The notes under the pieces were generated by a model. It ran no database searches and was not told where the DNA came from. It saw nothing but the letters and a program-made list of their open reading frames with translations. From Halomonas sp. McH1-25 (GTDB taxonomy: Bacteria; Pseudomonadota; Gammaproteobacteria; Pseudomonadales; Halomonadaceae), in NCBI RefSeq assembly GCF_022348165.1, contig NZ_JAKRFI010000003.1, positions 248,001 to 312,000 on the forward strand: a DNA stretch of 64,000 bases, written 5' to 3'. This document shows, in pieces, positions 33,812 through 42,928 of the stretch. The position numbers and the translations under genes were made by a program. Within the stretch, counting starts at the first letter, position 1, and each line of letters begins with the position of its first letter.

Positions 33812-34624
33812 ATGCGCAACGTACTTTTTCTATCTCACGGGTCGCCGAGTCTGATCATCACCGAGCATCCCGCCCGGGATTTCTTCGTCGACCTGGGTCG
33901 ACGACTGCCCCGCCCGCGTGGCGCTCTGGTCGTCTCGGCCCATTATGAAACCTCGACCCTGGCCCTTGGCGGTGCCGTACGACCGACCACACTGCATGAC
34001 TTCTACGGTTTTCCCGAGGTCATGTATCGACAACGCTACCCGGCTGAAGGGTTGCCCGACATGGCTCGCCAGCTCGCGGCGGAACTCGGTGCCAGGGGCT
34101 TCGATGTCGAGGTCGACCCTCGCCGCCCGCTTGATCACGGGGTGTGGTCGCCGCTGTCGCTGGTCTGGCCGCAGGCGGACATTGCCCTGTTGCCGGTCAG
34201 TGTGCCGATGGCGTTGGCCGACACTGAGCGCCTGGCCCTGGCAGCCCAGCTCGGTCGCTTCGCCGAGCGCCATGATCTGTGGCTGATCGGCTCGGGCGCG
34301 GCCACCCACAACCTGGGCGACCGCAAGCCCGCCGATGCCGGGCCGGACGCGTGGGCCCAGGAATTTCACGACTGGGCACGTGATGTCGCTGAGCGGGGCG
34401 ATCTGGAGGTTCTCGCGGACTGGCGCCATCGAGCACCACACGCCACCTATGCCCATCCCACCCCGGAGCACTTCCTGCCGCTACTGATGACGGTCGGTGC
34501 CCTCGAGGGACGGCCGATGAAGGCTCTGCACGAGAGTTTCATGTTCGGCAATCTGAGCATGCTGTGCCTGTCCGATCTCGCTACGGCCAGGTGGTTCGCA
34601 CACGACACCGGGGCGGCAGCCTGA
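33812..34624 (+). CDS. ygiD: DODA-type extradiol dioxygenase family protein (YgiD-like)
   Basis: A 270-residue member of the LigB-like class III extradiol dioxygenase superfamily. Putative iron or zinc ligands are His9 in LSHGSP, the histidine of VVSAHYET near residue 44, and the C-terminal H-F region near ATYAHPTPEHFLPLL. YgiD proteins of E. coli cleave 4,5-DOPA in vitro; plant homologues make betalamic acid. The ATG follows TTGGAGACCATTC. It is monocistronic and ends 18 bases before the convergent yajQ. Confidence 0.85.
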   Translation: MRNVLFLSHGSPSLIITEHPARDFFVDLGRRLPRPRGALVVSAHYETSTLALGGAVRPTTLHDFYGFPEVMYRQRYPAEGLPDMARQLAAELGARGFDVEVDPRRPLDHGVWSPLSLVWPQADIALLPVSVPMALADTERLALAAQLGRFAERHDLWLIGSGAATHNLGDRKPADAGPDAWAQEFHDWARDVAERGDLEVLADWRHRAPHATYAHPTPEHFLPLLMTVGALEGRPMKALHESFMFGNLSMLCLSDLATARWFAHDTGAAA

Positions 34625-34642
34625 GTCCGGCCACGCACCGGC

Positions 34643-35128
34643 TCAGTCGCGAAAATTGTCGAACTGCAGCGGCATGTCGATGGACTCGTCGCTTTTCAGC
34701 AGAGCGATGGCCTGCTGCAGGTCGTCGCGTTTCTTGCCGGTCACGCGCACCTTGTCGCCCTGAATCTGGGCCTGAACCTTGAGCTTGGCATCCTTCAGCG
34801 TCTTGACGATCTTCTTGGCCAGGGGTTGATCGATGCCCTGGCGCAGCACGACTTCCTGGCGGGCACGGACACCTCTCGTGTCGGCATCCTTCTCCTCCAG
34901 GCAGCCGACATCGATGCCACGGGCGATCATGCGCCCCTTGAGGATATCGAGCATCTGACGCAACTGGAAATCGGCATCGGCCTCCATGTGGACGCTGTCG
35001 CCTTCCTCACGGAAGCTGGCCGTCACACCGCGAAAATCGAAACGCGTTCCCAGTTCGCGATTGGCCTGGTCCACGGCATTGGTGACTTCATGCTTATCGA
35101 GTTCGGAAACGATATCGAAGGAGGGCAT
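34643..35128 (-). CDS. yajQ: YajQ family nucleotide-binding protein
   Basis: A 161-residue YajQ (UPF0234/DUF520) protein. Conserved blocks are [21 protein letters not shown] at the N-terminus, RFDFRGV, and [27 protein letters not shown] near residue 115. Family members bind GTP and, in Xanthomonas, cyclic di-GMP. The ATG at 35128 follows GGAGCCAAGAC. It lies 36 bases downstream of the GNAT gene on the same strand and may share its transcript. Confidence 0.93.
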   Translation of the reverse strand: MPSFDIVSELDKHEVTNAVDQANRELGTRFDFRGVTASFREEGDSVHMEADADFQLRQMLDILKGRMIARGIDVGCLEEKDADTRGVRARQEVVLRQGIDQPLAKKIVKTLKDAKLKVQAQIQGDKVRVTGKKRDDLQQAIALLKSDESIDMPLQFDNFRD

Positions 35129-35164
35129 GTCTTGGCTCCGCAATGGCTATCGAGACCGGGCATG

Positions 35165-35677
35165 CTAGCCCAGGCTAGGCACGGGCGCATCCGCTATTTG
35201 GTCAGACGTCTCGACGACCAGCGGCTTGTCCATCTGCCAGGCGGCGCAGCCATCGATGTAGTAGTCGTCCAACCAGCGCCGCGGTAAAAAGCCCATGCGC
35301 CGATACAGCCCCATGGCGATCCGGTTGTCGGCACGCACTTCCAGGCTCAGTTTGAGCATGTCACGTTCGAGGGCCTGCTGTTCGAGCTTTTCCAGCAGCC
35401 GCCGCCCCAGCCCGCCACCGCGCGCGTCGGGATGCACGCAGAACGAGTAGAGCCGAGCCGTACGACTGTTGCGTCGAAACAGCAGCGTGCCGTAGCCCAG
35501 CAATGCCCCATCTTCCGTCGCTGCCAGCCAGGTGACGGCATTGGCTCGGCCGAGCAGATGCGCCAATTGGCGGCGACTGAATCGATCCCCCTCGAAGCAG
35601 TCGAGTTCGAGTTGACACAGCGCGGCAAGATCGCTCGGTGTCGCAGGGCGAAGGGCGGGAGAGGACGTCGCAGTCAT
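35165..35677 (-). CDS. GNAT family N-acetyltransferase (RimI-like)
   Basis: A 170-residue GNAT-fold acyltransferase. The acetyl-CoA site is seen in LYSFCVHPDARGGGLGRRLLEKLEQQA (residues about 76-102) and the C-terminal ADNRIAMGLYRRMGFLPRRWLDDYY. RimI-like enzymes acetylate protein N-termini, but many small-molecule acetyltransferases share the pattern. It is divergent from the RLAN-type RimK-like ligase. In related bacteria such ligases are often paired with a longer GNAT protein fused to a C39 peptidase; this one has only the GNAT part. Confidence 0.85.
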   Translation of the reverse strand: MTATSSPALRPATPSDLAALCQLELDCFEGDRFSRRQLAHLLGRANAVTWLAATEDGALLGYGTLLFRRNSRTARLYSFCVHPDARGGGLGRRLLEKLEQQALERDMLKLSLEVRADNRIAMGLYRRMGFLPRRWLDDYYIDGCAAWQMDKPLVVETSDQIADAPVPSLG

Positions 35678-35858
35678 GACTCGGTTTCCTAAATGAACGA
35701 CGGCATTTTGGGTCGACGGATTGCGCGTGTCATTGGCGTTGGGCATGAATTTATTTCACGCTGTCTAGCTGTTGAAGCGAGGGAAGGTCAAGGGCATTCT
35801 AAGCCCCTATATCACTCCCTCCGGTTTATGTTCTCTTCTCATGGCAGGAAGCTTGCTC

Positions 35859-37343
35859 ATGTCGCCATTGCGCATCGTTGTCGACCGTATTTCCGACTGG
35901 CGCCCCTATTATCCCACCGACGACCTGATCACTGCGGCCGATTATCTGGCCCAAGGCACCAATGGCGAGCAGGACGCCACGACGCACGTCATCAACCTGT
36001 GCGGCGGTCTCGATTATCTGGAAACCGGTTATTACGTGTCGCTGCTGGCCCAGGCCCGCGGGCAGCGCGTGCTGCCCAGTGTGGAGACCCTCAATCAGCT
36101 GTCGCGCAAAGCGCTGGTCGATTTACAGCTCGAGTCGCTGGCCCCGCTGATGGACGAACTGGCGCGACGCGGCGCCTTGGAGGGCGATGCAGTCACCCTG
36201 CGCATCATGTTCGGCGAGTGCCTCGAGGCCGGCCTGGGCAAGCTGGCGCGACGTCTCTTCGAGCGCCTGCCTTGCCCTCTCCTCGAGGCGCGCTTCCAGC
36301 ATCGCCAGGGCCTGTGGCGCCTGGCACGGCTCAAGCCGTTGGCGCTGACCTCGCTGGGTGTCGAAGAGCAGGACCTGTTCGCGGCGGCATTGAACCGCCA
36401 TTCGCGCAAGGTCTGGCGCACGCCCAAGGCGCGCCGGCGCTACCGCTACGACCTGGCGATGCTGGTCGATCCCAAGGAAGCCCTGCCGCCCAGCAACAAG
36501 AGCGCCATCAAGCAGTTCATTCGCGCCGGTCGGCGCCTGGGCATCGATGTCTCGCTGATCACCAAGCGCGATGAAGGCCGCCTGGCCGAATTCGATGCTC
36601 TTTTCATCCGCGAAACCACCAGCCTGGATCACCATACCTACCGTATGGCCAAGCGCGCCGAGCATGAAGGTCTGGTGGTCATCGACGATCCGCGCTCCAT
36701 CCTACGCTGCACCAACAAGGTCTATCTGCACGAGTTGCTCAATGCCAAGGGCGTACCGGCGCCGGGGGGCATGCTGCTCTATCGCGACGACCTCAAGCGC
36801 CTGCCCCAGAAGACGCAAGGCCTGCAGTTTCCAATGGTGCTCAAGGTGCCGGACGGCGCCTTCTCGCGCGGGGTGGTCAAGATCCAGTCCGTGGATCAAC
36901 TGGCACAGGAAGCCGAGCGCCTGTTCCAATCCTCGGCGCTTCTGCTGCTGCAAGAGTGGCTGCCCACCGAGTTCGATTGGCGAATCGGCGTGCTCGACGG
37001 AGAGGTGCTATTCGCCAGCCGCTACTACATGGCACGCGGTCACTGGCAGATCTACGACCATTCGCGTGGCAAAACGCGTAGTGGCGGCTTCACGACCCAT
37101 GACCCCAAGGACGCGCCCAAGCCGGTGGTCAAGGCAGCGCTCAAGGCCACCCGCCTGATCGGCGACGGCCTGTATGGCGTGGACCTCAAGCAGATCGGCG
37201 AACGGGTGGTGGTCATCGAGGTCAACGACAACCCCAACCTGGACGCCGGCGTGGAGGACGTGGTGCTGGGGTCGCGTCTCTATTCGAAAGTGATGGAAGT
37301 ATTTCTGGCGCGAATGGAAGAACGCCGGCGCCACGCGGGTTGA
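35859..37343 (+). CDS. RimK-like ATP-grasp ligase with RLAN domain
   Basis: A 494-residue protein. The first 150 residues form the RLAN (RimK-like ATP-grasp N-terminal) domain (RIVVDRISDWRPYYPTDDLITAADYLA). The ATP-grasp domain follows from about 280: VLKVPDGAFSRGVVKI, LLLLQEWLPTEFDWRIGVLDG, and metal-binding VIEVNDNPNLDAG near 448. This class ligates an amino acid to an unknown acceptor; the substrate is not established. ATG 35859 follows AGGAAG with long spacing; ATG 35841 is an alternative. It is divergent from the GNAT gene. A second RimK, of the ordinary kind, is at 60557-61477. Confidence 0.85.
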   Translation: MSPLRIVVDRISDWRPYYPTDDLITAADYLAQGTNGEQDATTHVINLCGGLDYLETGYYVSLLAQARGQRVLPSVETLNQLSRKALVDLQLESLAPLMDELARRGALEGDAVTLRIMFGECLEAGLGKLARRLFERLPCPLLEARFQHRQGLWRLARLKPLALTSLGVEEQDLFAAALNRHSRKVWRTPKARRRYRYDLAMLVDPKEALPPSNKSAIKQFIRAGRRLGIDVSLITKRDEGRLAEFDALFIRETTSLDHHTYRMAKRAEHEGLVVIDDPRSILRCTNKVYLHELLNAKGVPAPGGMLLYRDDLKRLPQKTQGLQFPMVLKVPDGAFSRGVVKIQSVDQLAQEAERLFQSSALLLLQEWLPTEFDWRIGVLDGEVLFASRYYMARGHWQIYDHSRGKTRSGGFTTHDPKDAPKPVVKAALKATRLIGDGLYGVDLKQIGERVVVIEVNDNPNLDAGVEDVVLGSRLYSKVMEVFLARMEERRRHAG

Positions 37344-37347
37344 ACGC

Positions 37348-37367
37348 GACGCGCCGATTGGCGCGTC
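37348..37367. terminator. Bidirectional hairpin
   Basis: GACGCGCC / GGCGCGTC with loop GATT, lying between the convergent RimK-like gene and the GFA gene and within four bases of both stops. Confidence 0.6.
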
Positions 37368-37370
37368 AAT

Positions 37371-37787
37371 TCAGGACGAAGCGTACTTGGCCAGGAATTC
37401 TTCGCCCGTGAGCCGTGGAGTGTCATTGGCGAGTTCGTAATAGGCGGGTTTTTCGTCGACGAATATCTGCTGGCGCAGGGTCAGTGCCTGATCTTCCAGC
37501 AGGCCCGCCGGAATCGCATACCAGGGTTTGTCCTTGAGTCGATAGAACAGGTGGGTTCCGCAACGGCTGCAGAAGCCTCTCTGGGCCCATTCCGACGAGT
37601 CATAGACGGAGACATGCTCCTCGCCCTGGAATGTCACCTCACCATCGCACTCGACGGCAAACAAGGGACTCCCGGCCCAGGTTCGGCACATGCGGCAGTG
37701 GCAGGCATCGACATGCTGCCCTAACCCGTGCGCCACCAGCGTTACAGCACCGCAAAGACAGTGCCCTCTCCCCGTCGCGACTGGCAT
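37371..37787 (-). CDS. GFA family zinc protein (second copy)
   Basis: A 138-residue Gfa-fold protein. Zinc-ligand motifs are HCLCGAVTL at residues 9-17, ACHCRMCRTWAG near 28, and FCSRCGTHLFY near 72. Only the cysteine framework is shared with the copy at 23080-23550. The ATG follows GGGAGAGAGCC. It is monocistronic, ending at the hairpin shared with the RimK-like gene. Function is not known. Confidence 0.85.
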   Translation of the reverse strand: MPVATGRGHCLCGAVTLVAHGLGQHVDACHCRMCRTWAGSPLFAVECDGEVTFQGEEHVSVYDSSEWAQRGFCSRCGTHLFYRLKDKPWYAIPAGLLEDQALTLRQQIFVDEKPAYYELANDTPRLTGEEFLAKYASS

Positions 37788-37899
37788 GGCTCTCTCCCTG
37801 GCAATGAAGGTTAAGAGTTAATAGCATCCGGTCCCGAAATGCGTCAATGAACCGGCAGCGCGTTATACGAGACGCGCCGCCGTATTCAGGCTTGTCAGC

Positions 37900-38784
37900 T
37901 TACAGCGGCTGATCCGCAGCTTCCCCGGCCGCAAGCCACTCGTCGACCAGCGGGCGATTTTCATCGATCCATTGGCGTGCGCCTTCCTCCGGCTCACCGG
38001 CTTTCTCGATCATCGCCATCAGACTGCCCAGCGAATCATCGTCCATTTGCCAGGCATTGAGTACGGCCGCCAGCCAAGGATCATCCTCGGCGAAGCCCGT
38101 ACGCGAGAACCAATGAATGGCCTCCTCGTCGCCGTAGACGCCCTTGGGGTCGTCGAGGTACTTGAGATCGTATTCGGCAAACGCCCAATGCGGGCTCCAC
38201 AGCGTCACGACCATGGGCTCCTGGCGCCGGTAGGCGTCATCCAGCGCCGCCATCATGGCAACCTCGGAGCTACTGAGCTGCTGCATCGGTAACTCATAGG
38301 CCTCGATGGCATCTTCAGTGAGCGAGGAGATCGACGAGCCGGGATCGATCCCGACGATGGTGGGTTGTCCCTGGTACTCGAAAGCCTCGCCCTGCCCGGC
38401 CAAGTCGGCAATGCTGTCGGCATTCACGTAACTCGGCACGACCAGCCCCATGCCGGCACCCCGGTACCAGACGTCATGAATGGTGAGCCGATCCTTGTAA
38501 GGCTCGATATAGCTGGCATCCGTGGCGGGCAGCCAGGTTTCCAGCGAGATATCCATGTCGCCGCTGGCAACGCCGCTGAATGCTACGCTCTTGCCGACGT
38601 TGGAAAGCTCGACGTCATAATCGTACGGCGCTTCCTCGAGTACCAACTTCCACATGTTGGCTACAGCGATGTTCTCGGCCCAGTTCAGGGTGCCGATGGT
38701 CAGCGACTTGTCGTTCTGCGCCTGCGCGCCCAGGCTGGCCGCAACCAGACCGGCGGCCAAAATGGCCTGCGTTGTCCTTGGCAT
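37900..38784 (-). CDS. Betaine-type ABC transporter substrate-binding protein (OpuAC family)
   Basis: A 294-residue periplasmic binding protein. A signal peptide covers about residues 1-22 (ILAAGLVAASLGAQAQ). The OpuAC fold is shown by LTIGTLNWAENIAVANMWKLVLEE, a central DISLETWLPATDASYI, and WSPHWAFAEYDLKYLDDPKG with aromatic residues of the kind that cage quaternary amines. Glycine betaine, proline betaine or choline are likely ligands. No permease or ATPase gene is adjacent, so it must work with components encoded elsewhere. It is the last gene of a minus-strand run starting with the rhomboid protease. Confidence 0.88.
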   Translation of the reverse strand: MPRTTQAILAAGLVAASLGAQAQNDKSLTIGTLNWAENIAVANMWKLVLEEAPYDYDVELSNVGKSVAFSGVASGDMDISLETWLPATDASYIEPYKDRLTIHDVWYRGAGMGLVVPSYVNADSIADLAGQGEAFEYQGQPTIVGIDPGSSISSLTEDAIEAYELPMQQLSSSEVAMMAALDDAYRRQEPMVVTLWSPHWAFAEYDLKYLDDPKGVYGDEEAIHWFSRTGFAEDDPWLAAVLNAWQMDDDSLGSLMAMIEKAGEPEEGARQWIDENRPLVDEWLAAGEAADQPL

Positions 38785-38836
38785 GATGTCTTCTCGTAGA
38801 GGGGTGCTTTTCAAGATACCACGTCCGGTGAAGACG

Positions 38837-39676
38837 TCATTCCACGGCGATTTCGTAACCGGTGTACTTGCGTAGGTTGATCACGCCGGTATCGAACATA
38901 AGGTACTGCCCCTTGAGTCCCATCAGGGTCCCCCCGACCGTCGGTGTCTTGTCGAGATTGTGCGAGACGACCTTGGTTGGCGCTTGGAGTACCGGATAGT
39001 CGAGCGTCAGCGGTTCGGCGTCGAGCACGCGCAGGCTGTCCGCCCCGAAGCGCTCGCGTAAACCTTGCAGGCCATTCGACAAGGACGCCAGCAGACGATC
39101 GCGCTCGGTGCGCAGATTCATGGGGTCGACCTCGCCCTTGAGCATGGCGCGCCAGTTGGTGCGATCGGCGACCTGCTCCTTGAACAGCATCTCGACGAAA
39201 CCGGACTGTTGACGGGTGTCGACTTCCAGAATCGGCAGGGCCTGGATCGCGCCCTGATCCAACCAGCGGGTCGGTAGCTGGGTCTTGCGCGTAATGCCGA
39301 CTTTTAAGCCTGACGAATTGGCCAGATAGACCACATGCGGCTGCAGACAATGGCGCTCGCCCCACTCCGGTTCGCGACAGGTGCCTTGGTCGAAATGGCA
39401 AGTCTCGGGCTTGACGATACAGGTGTCGCATTGCGCCAGCCGCTTGAAACAAGGGTAACAGTAGCCCTGACCGAAGCTCTTGCGGGTCGTGCGTCCACAG
39501 TGAGTGCAGGCAATCGCCCCGGTATGCGTCAGGCGCAGCGTCTTGCCGAGCCGGGCATTGAGATCGAGCCGATGCTCACCGGCACGTAGCGTATAACGTG
39601 CAGGAGCATCGACCGGGCCGGGCTCGATGTGCATCTTGGTCAGGCAACCGCGTAGCGGTGTGATCAGTTCACCCAC
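38837..39676 (-). CDS. DUF2797 protein with zinc-ribbon cysteines
   Basis: A 279-residue protein of the DUF2797 family. A cysteine-rich block at about residues 54-100 (ACTHCGRTT, CYPCFKRL, QCDTCIVKPETCHF) probably binds zinc. It is followed by VVYLANSSGLKVGITR, which resembles the start of a GIY-YIG nuclease-like fold. The start is taken as GTG 39676, which lies inside the end of the upstream gene (13-base overlap) after a GGGGG run; this gives the usual LRGCLTKM N-terminus. Longer frames would read far into that gene. Function is unknown. Confidence 0.78.
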   Translation of the reverse strand: MGELITPLRGCLTKMHIEPGPVDAPARYTLRAGEHRLDLNARLGKTLRLTHTGAIACTHCGRTTRKSFGQGYCYPCFKRLAQCDTCIVKPETCHFDQGTCREPEWGERHCLQPHVVYLANSSGLKVGITRKTQLPTRWLDQGAIQALPILEVDTRQQSGFVEMLFKEQVADRTNWRAMLKGEVDPMNLRTERDRLLASLSNGLQGLRERFGADSLRVLDAEPLTLDYPVLQAPTKVVSHNLDKTPTVGGTLMGLKGQYLMFDTGVINLRKYTGYEIAVE

Positions 39677-39927
39677 TTGATGCTGTCCCCCTCGTCCGTC
39701 GCCTCCTGGGTGCCGCAGCCTTGATGCTGCAGGTAGCCTACGCGCTGGTCTTCGGGCACGTTGTGCTCGATCTCGTAACGCATCACGGCTTCCAGGCACA
39801 ACTCGGTCTGCTCGGGCGTCAGGAGGCGGCCGTCGGGCCACTTACGTAGCGCCACCGCCTGCTTGAGGCTCTGGTAGATGTCCGGCGTCATCTGCTGGAT
39901 CATGCGATCGAACGTCATCTCACTCAT
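39664..39927 (-). CDS. yeaC: YeaC (DUF1315) family protein
   Basis: An 87-residue protein of the DUF1315 family. It starts MTFDRMIQQMTPDIYQSLKQAVALRKWPDGRLLTPEQ, the conserved YeaC block, and ends with a polar tail. No function is assigned in E. coli. The ATG follows CCGGAGAGAAACG. Its end overlaps the DUF2797 start, so the two are translationally coupled, an arrangement that is common in gammaproteobacteria. Confidence 0.88.
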   Translation of the reverse strand: MSEMTFDRMIQQMTPDIYQSLKQAVALRKWPDGRLLTPEQTELCLEAVMRYEIEHNVPEDQRVGYLQHQGCGTQEATDEGDSIKWVN

Positions 39928-39951
39928 CGTTTCTCTCCGGCAATCCAGGGC

Positions 39952-40797
39952 TTAATGTTTGCGAGCTCGGCTACTGGCAATCCAGCCCGTCAATAAACCG
40001 ACCAGCAGGCCCCCTAGGTGCGCCTCGTTGGCCACGTTACCGAAGCCGATCGGCTCGGCGAAATCGGTCATGGTGAACACCATCCAACCCAGCATGAACA
40101 CCACCAGCATCTGCGGTACGAAGAAGCCACTGCGCGGCGCACGACGCGACATCAGCCAAACATAGCCGAGCAACGCGTAGTCTACGCCGGACATGCCACC
40201 GAACAGGACCGTTCCCGTGGCGTACTGGGCCAGGTTGGATGTCAGTGCGCTGAGCAACACGATGCCCAATAGGCGCCACGAACCTTGCAACGCTTCTATC
40301 TGGCGACCGAAATACCACAGCCACAGCATGTTGAAGATCAGGTGCATCCAGCCGAAGTGCAGGAATGCCGGCGACACCAGGCGCCAGATCTGTCCGGAAG
40401 CCAGCGTGTCGCCCAGCGTGCCGACACTCAGGGTATTGCCCACCACGCCGAGTGGCGTAATGGTCATGGCGGCAATCACGAGATCGCCCAAGATAGCCAT
40501 GATGGCGAACACCGCCAGACACAGGCCGATCAGCATGATCGCCACGGGCGCCTCGGCCAGTGGGCTCTGCTGCCAGTTGCGGCGCGCTCGCCGCTTTCCG
40601 TCGGGACTCTGCAACGGCTCGCCGCGTTCCCAACGCGTGAGCAATCGATGCAATTCCTGATGCTGCTTCGGATCGGCGAGCCACAGGACCTGAACGTCTC
40701 CCTCTTCGGTGAAGCGGTGGCCGATTCGCTCGGCCCACAGCGCCTTGCGCAGCGCTCGCGTATCGATGTTACGCGGCAGTTCCAGCACCTTATACAT
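39952..40797 (-). CDS. glpG: Rhomboid intramembrane serine protease
   Basis: A 281-residue GlpG-type rhomboid. A cytoplasmic N-terminal domain (residues 1-90, MYKVLELPRNIDTRALRKAL) precedes six hydrophobic segments. The catalytic dyad is Ser203 in GMSGVDYALLGY and His260 in NEAHLGG; the L1-loop motif WRLVSPAFLHFGWMHLIFNM is intact. These proteases cleave within membrane helices; native bacterial substrates are mostly unknown. First of the minus-strand run with yeaC, DUF2797 and the betaine-type binding protein. No glp genes are nearby. Confidence 0.92.
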   Translation of the reverse strand: MYKVLELPRNIDTRALRKALWAERIGHRFTEEGDVQVLWLADPKQHQELHRLLTRWERGEPLQSPDGKRRARRNWQQSPLAEAPVAIMLIGLCLAVFAIMAILGDLVIAAMTITPLGVVGNTLSVGTLGDTLASGQIWRLVSPAFLHFGWMHLIFNMLWLWYFGRQIEALQGSWRLLGIVLLSALTSNLAQYATGTVLFGGMSGVDYALLGYVWLMSRRAPRSGFFVPQMLVVFMLGWMVFTMTDFAEPIGFGNVANEAHLGGLLVGLLTGWIASSRARKH

Positions 40798-40852
40798 GAT
40801 GACTCCTCATCCCGGCGGAAAGCCGCGCTTCACAAAGCGCACGCAAAGAAAA

Positions 40853-40876
40853 GTCCGGCGGAGGGGACCGCCGGAC
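40853..40876 (-). terminator. Intrinsic terminator
   Basis: GTCCGGCGG / CCGCCGGAC with a six-base loop, followed on the minus strand by TTTTCTTT. It ends transcription of nadK and the phosphoesterase gene before glpG. Confidence 0.8.
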
Positions 40877-41040
40877 AATGAGCAAGGGATCATTCAAGGG
40901 AACACCTACTCTGATAGCCAAAACCCACACAAGTTTCACGCCGATGAAAAAAATTGCGTAATGAATTGTAAGAAACAACATCGCCAGGCTGCGACCCCAT
41001 ACTACTCCAGTTGCGACCGCCCCGGCGTTTTCCCAACCGC

Positions 41041-42045
41041 TCAATCCAGATCGATCTCCCAGGGCCGAGGCCTGGCCAGCTCTTCTCGGGGAACGCGAAT
41101 CCAGACGAACTTATCAGCATTGAGTTCACACTCGCCGTCCCAGCGGTAGGCCACCAAACGACCGAACTTCACGGCACTATAGTCCAGGCAGGCAATGTTG
41201 GGTGCCGGTAGGGCCGGAATCCCCTCGCACCAGTAGTGCCCGATGAACAACGGAGGCTCCTCAGGGCCATAGTAGGACAACCTGGCCCGCTCCCAATCGG
41301 ACAGCACGCGATCCTCGAGATCATTGGGCAGGTTGTCGGGCTGGAAGATCACGTCGCCGTAGGTGCGTGGCGAGGCCGCCCAGAAATGCGCTCGGAAGGT
41401 TCGCCGCGTGAAACCATCGCCGGAATGGATTTCGACATCCTCGGGCAGAGGTATGTGCGTACCTCGGGTCAGGCGCTCGAGCACTTTGAAGGCGAAACTT
41501 TCGGGCCGTACGGACTCATGCAAAAAGTCCTCGTCGATGCGTGCGTCGGGATAACGGGCCAGGAACCGTTCGATCAGCGGTGCATCCCAGCAGGCATGCA
41601 CCACGCGCAAACCATCCCTTTCGAGCACCAGGGGAATGTCCATGAACCAGGCTAGCGTGTCTTCCCATTCGGCAGGATGGTCGCGATACTGCTCGAAGGT
41701 TTCCTGAATGATGCGGTTATGACGCGGCGTATGCTCACGCAGCCATTCACAGCCCGAGCCATCGCGACAACGCCGGGTATAGGTCAGTGCGTTGGCTTCG
41801 TGATTGCCCATGACGATGAAGGCTTCGCCGGACTCCACCATGCGCCGCGCGATGGTCACCGCCAGCCGGATGCGCGGTCCACGATCGATCAGATCGCCCA
41901 GGAAGATGACCTTGCGACGGGGATGCCGGTAGACGCCATCGCGCTGGTGATAGCCCATCTTTTCCAGCAATGCCGCCAGGGTCGCGCCACAACCATGCAC
42001 GTCGCCGATCAGATCATAGCCTTCGATACCGCCGGTCATGCTCAT
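41041..42045 (-). CDS. Metallophosphoesterase
   Basis: A 334-residue calcineurin-like phosphoesterase. All metal motifs are present: DLIGDVHGCGATL near residue 11, VIFLGDLIDRGP near 46, VMGNHEANAL near 78, VVHACWDAP near 147, and FIGHYWCEG near 266. The pattern is that of bacterial serine/threonine-type phosphatases and Ap4A hydrolase-like proteins. The ATG starts one base after the nadK stop, so the two are coupled. This pairing with an NAD kinase is suggestive of a nucleotide-related substrate, but that is not shown. Confidence 0.87.
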   Translation of the reverse strand: MSMTGGIEGYDLIGDVHGCGATLAALLEKMGYHQRDGVYRHPRRKVIFLGDLIDRGPRIRLAVTIARRMVESGEAFIVMGNHEANALTYTRRCRDGSGCEWLREHTPRHNRIIQETFEQYRDHPAEWEDTLAWFMDIPLVLERDGLRVVHACWDAPLIERFLARYPDARIDEDFLHESVRPESFAFKVLERLTRGTHIPLPEDVEIHSGDGFTRRTFRAHFWAASPRTYGDVIFQPDNLPNDLEDRVLSDWERARLSYYGPEEPPLFIGHYWCEGIPALPAPNIACLDYSAVKFGRLVAYRWDGECELNADKFVWIRVPREELARPRPWEIDLD

Positions 42046-42046
42046 G

Positions 42047-42928
42047 TCATTCCCCTAGCCGGCTACTCCAGCCCAGCTTGCTGCGACAGATTTCGAAGTA
42101 ATTGTGCCCGTGCGGATGAATCAGCTTGAGTCGCTGGGGTTTGCGGCGTACGTAAAGTATATCGCCCGGTTTGGATACTACCTGGGTCTGACCGTCGCAG
42201 CTGACGTGAGGATAGGCTTCATTGGTCTCGCCGATATGCACCATGATCTCGCTGGAGGCATCGACGACGATCGGCCGGCTCGACAGCGTATGCGGGAACA
42301 TCGGCACCAGGGTGATGGCCTCGAGCTTGGGATGCACGATCGGACCTCCCCCGGAAAGAGCGTAGGCCGTCGAGCCGGTGGGCGTGGCGATGATCAGACC
42401 GTCCGAGCGCTGGCTATAGACGAACTGGCCGTTGACGAACAGTTCGAACTCGATCATGCGCGCGGCCTTGCCGGGATGAATCACCACGTCATTGAGTCCG
42501 TCGGCGGTGCCCACGAGACTGCCATGACGAAAGACCTCGGCATCGAGCAGAAAGCGCTCCTCGACATCGTACTCGCCGGCCAGCACTTCGCCGACCCGCG
42601 CCTCGACCTCATCGGGCGAAATGTCGGTGAGAAAACCCAGTCGACCGCGGTTGATGCCCAGCACGGGCGTACCGGTACGGCACAGCGCGCGGCCCGCACC
42701 CAGCATGCTGCCGTCGCCACCGACCACGATGACCAGGTCGCAAATGTCACCGAGCAGGCGCCGGCTCGCTTCCTGCTGACCGTGATCGAGCAGCACCGTA
42801 GCGGTTCGGTCCTCGAGTATGACATGGTAGTCATTGGCATTGAGGAAACGAATCAGGCGCTTGAGCGTGTCGACGACCTTGGCGCTACCGAGACGGCCAA
42901 TCAACCCAATGTTCTTGAAGGATGCCAT
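42047..42928 (-). CDS. nadK: NAD kinase
   Basis: A 293-residue NAD kinase, making NADP from NAD and ATP. The GGDGS motif (VVGGDGSMLGAGR) is near residue 72, NRGRLGFLTD near 95, and the NE/DG-type region near 150 (GLNDVVIH) and SDGLIIATPTGSTAYALSGGGP near 175 are intact. The ATG at 42928 follows GGAG by five bases; an upstream in-frame start includes this site. Translationally coupled to the phosphoesterase. Divergent from the DUF1853 gene. Confidence 0.95.
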   Translation of the reverse strand: MASFKNIGLIGRLGSAKVVDTLKRLIRFLNANDYHVILEDRTATVLLDHGQQEASRRLLGDICDLVIVVGGDGSMLGAGRALCRTGTPVLGINRGRLGFLTDISPDEVEARVGEVLAGEYDVEERFLLDAEVFRHGSLVGTADGLNDVVIHPGKAARMIEFELFVNGQFVYSQRSDGLIIATPTGSTAYALSGGGPIVHPKLEAITLVPMFPHTLSSRPIVVDASSEIMVHIGETNEAYPHVSCDGQTQVVSKPGDILYVRRKPQRLKLIHPHGHNYFEICRSKLGWSSRLGE

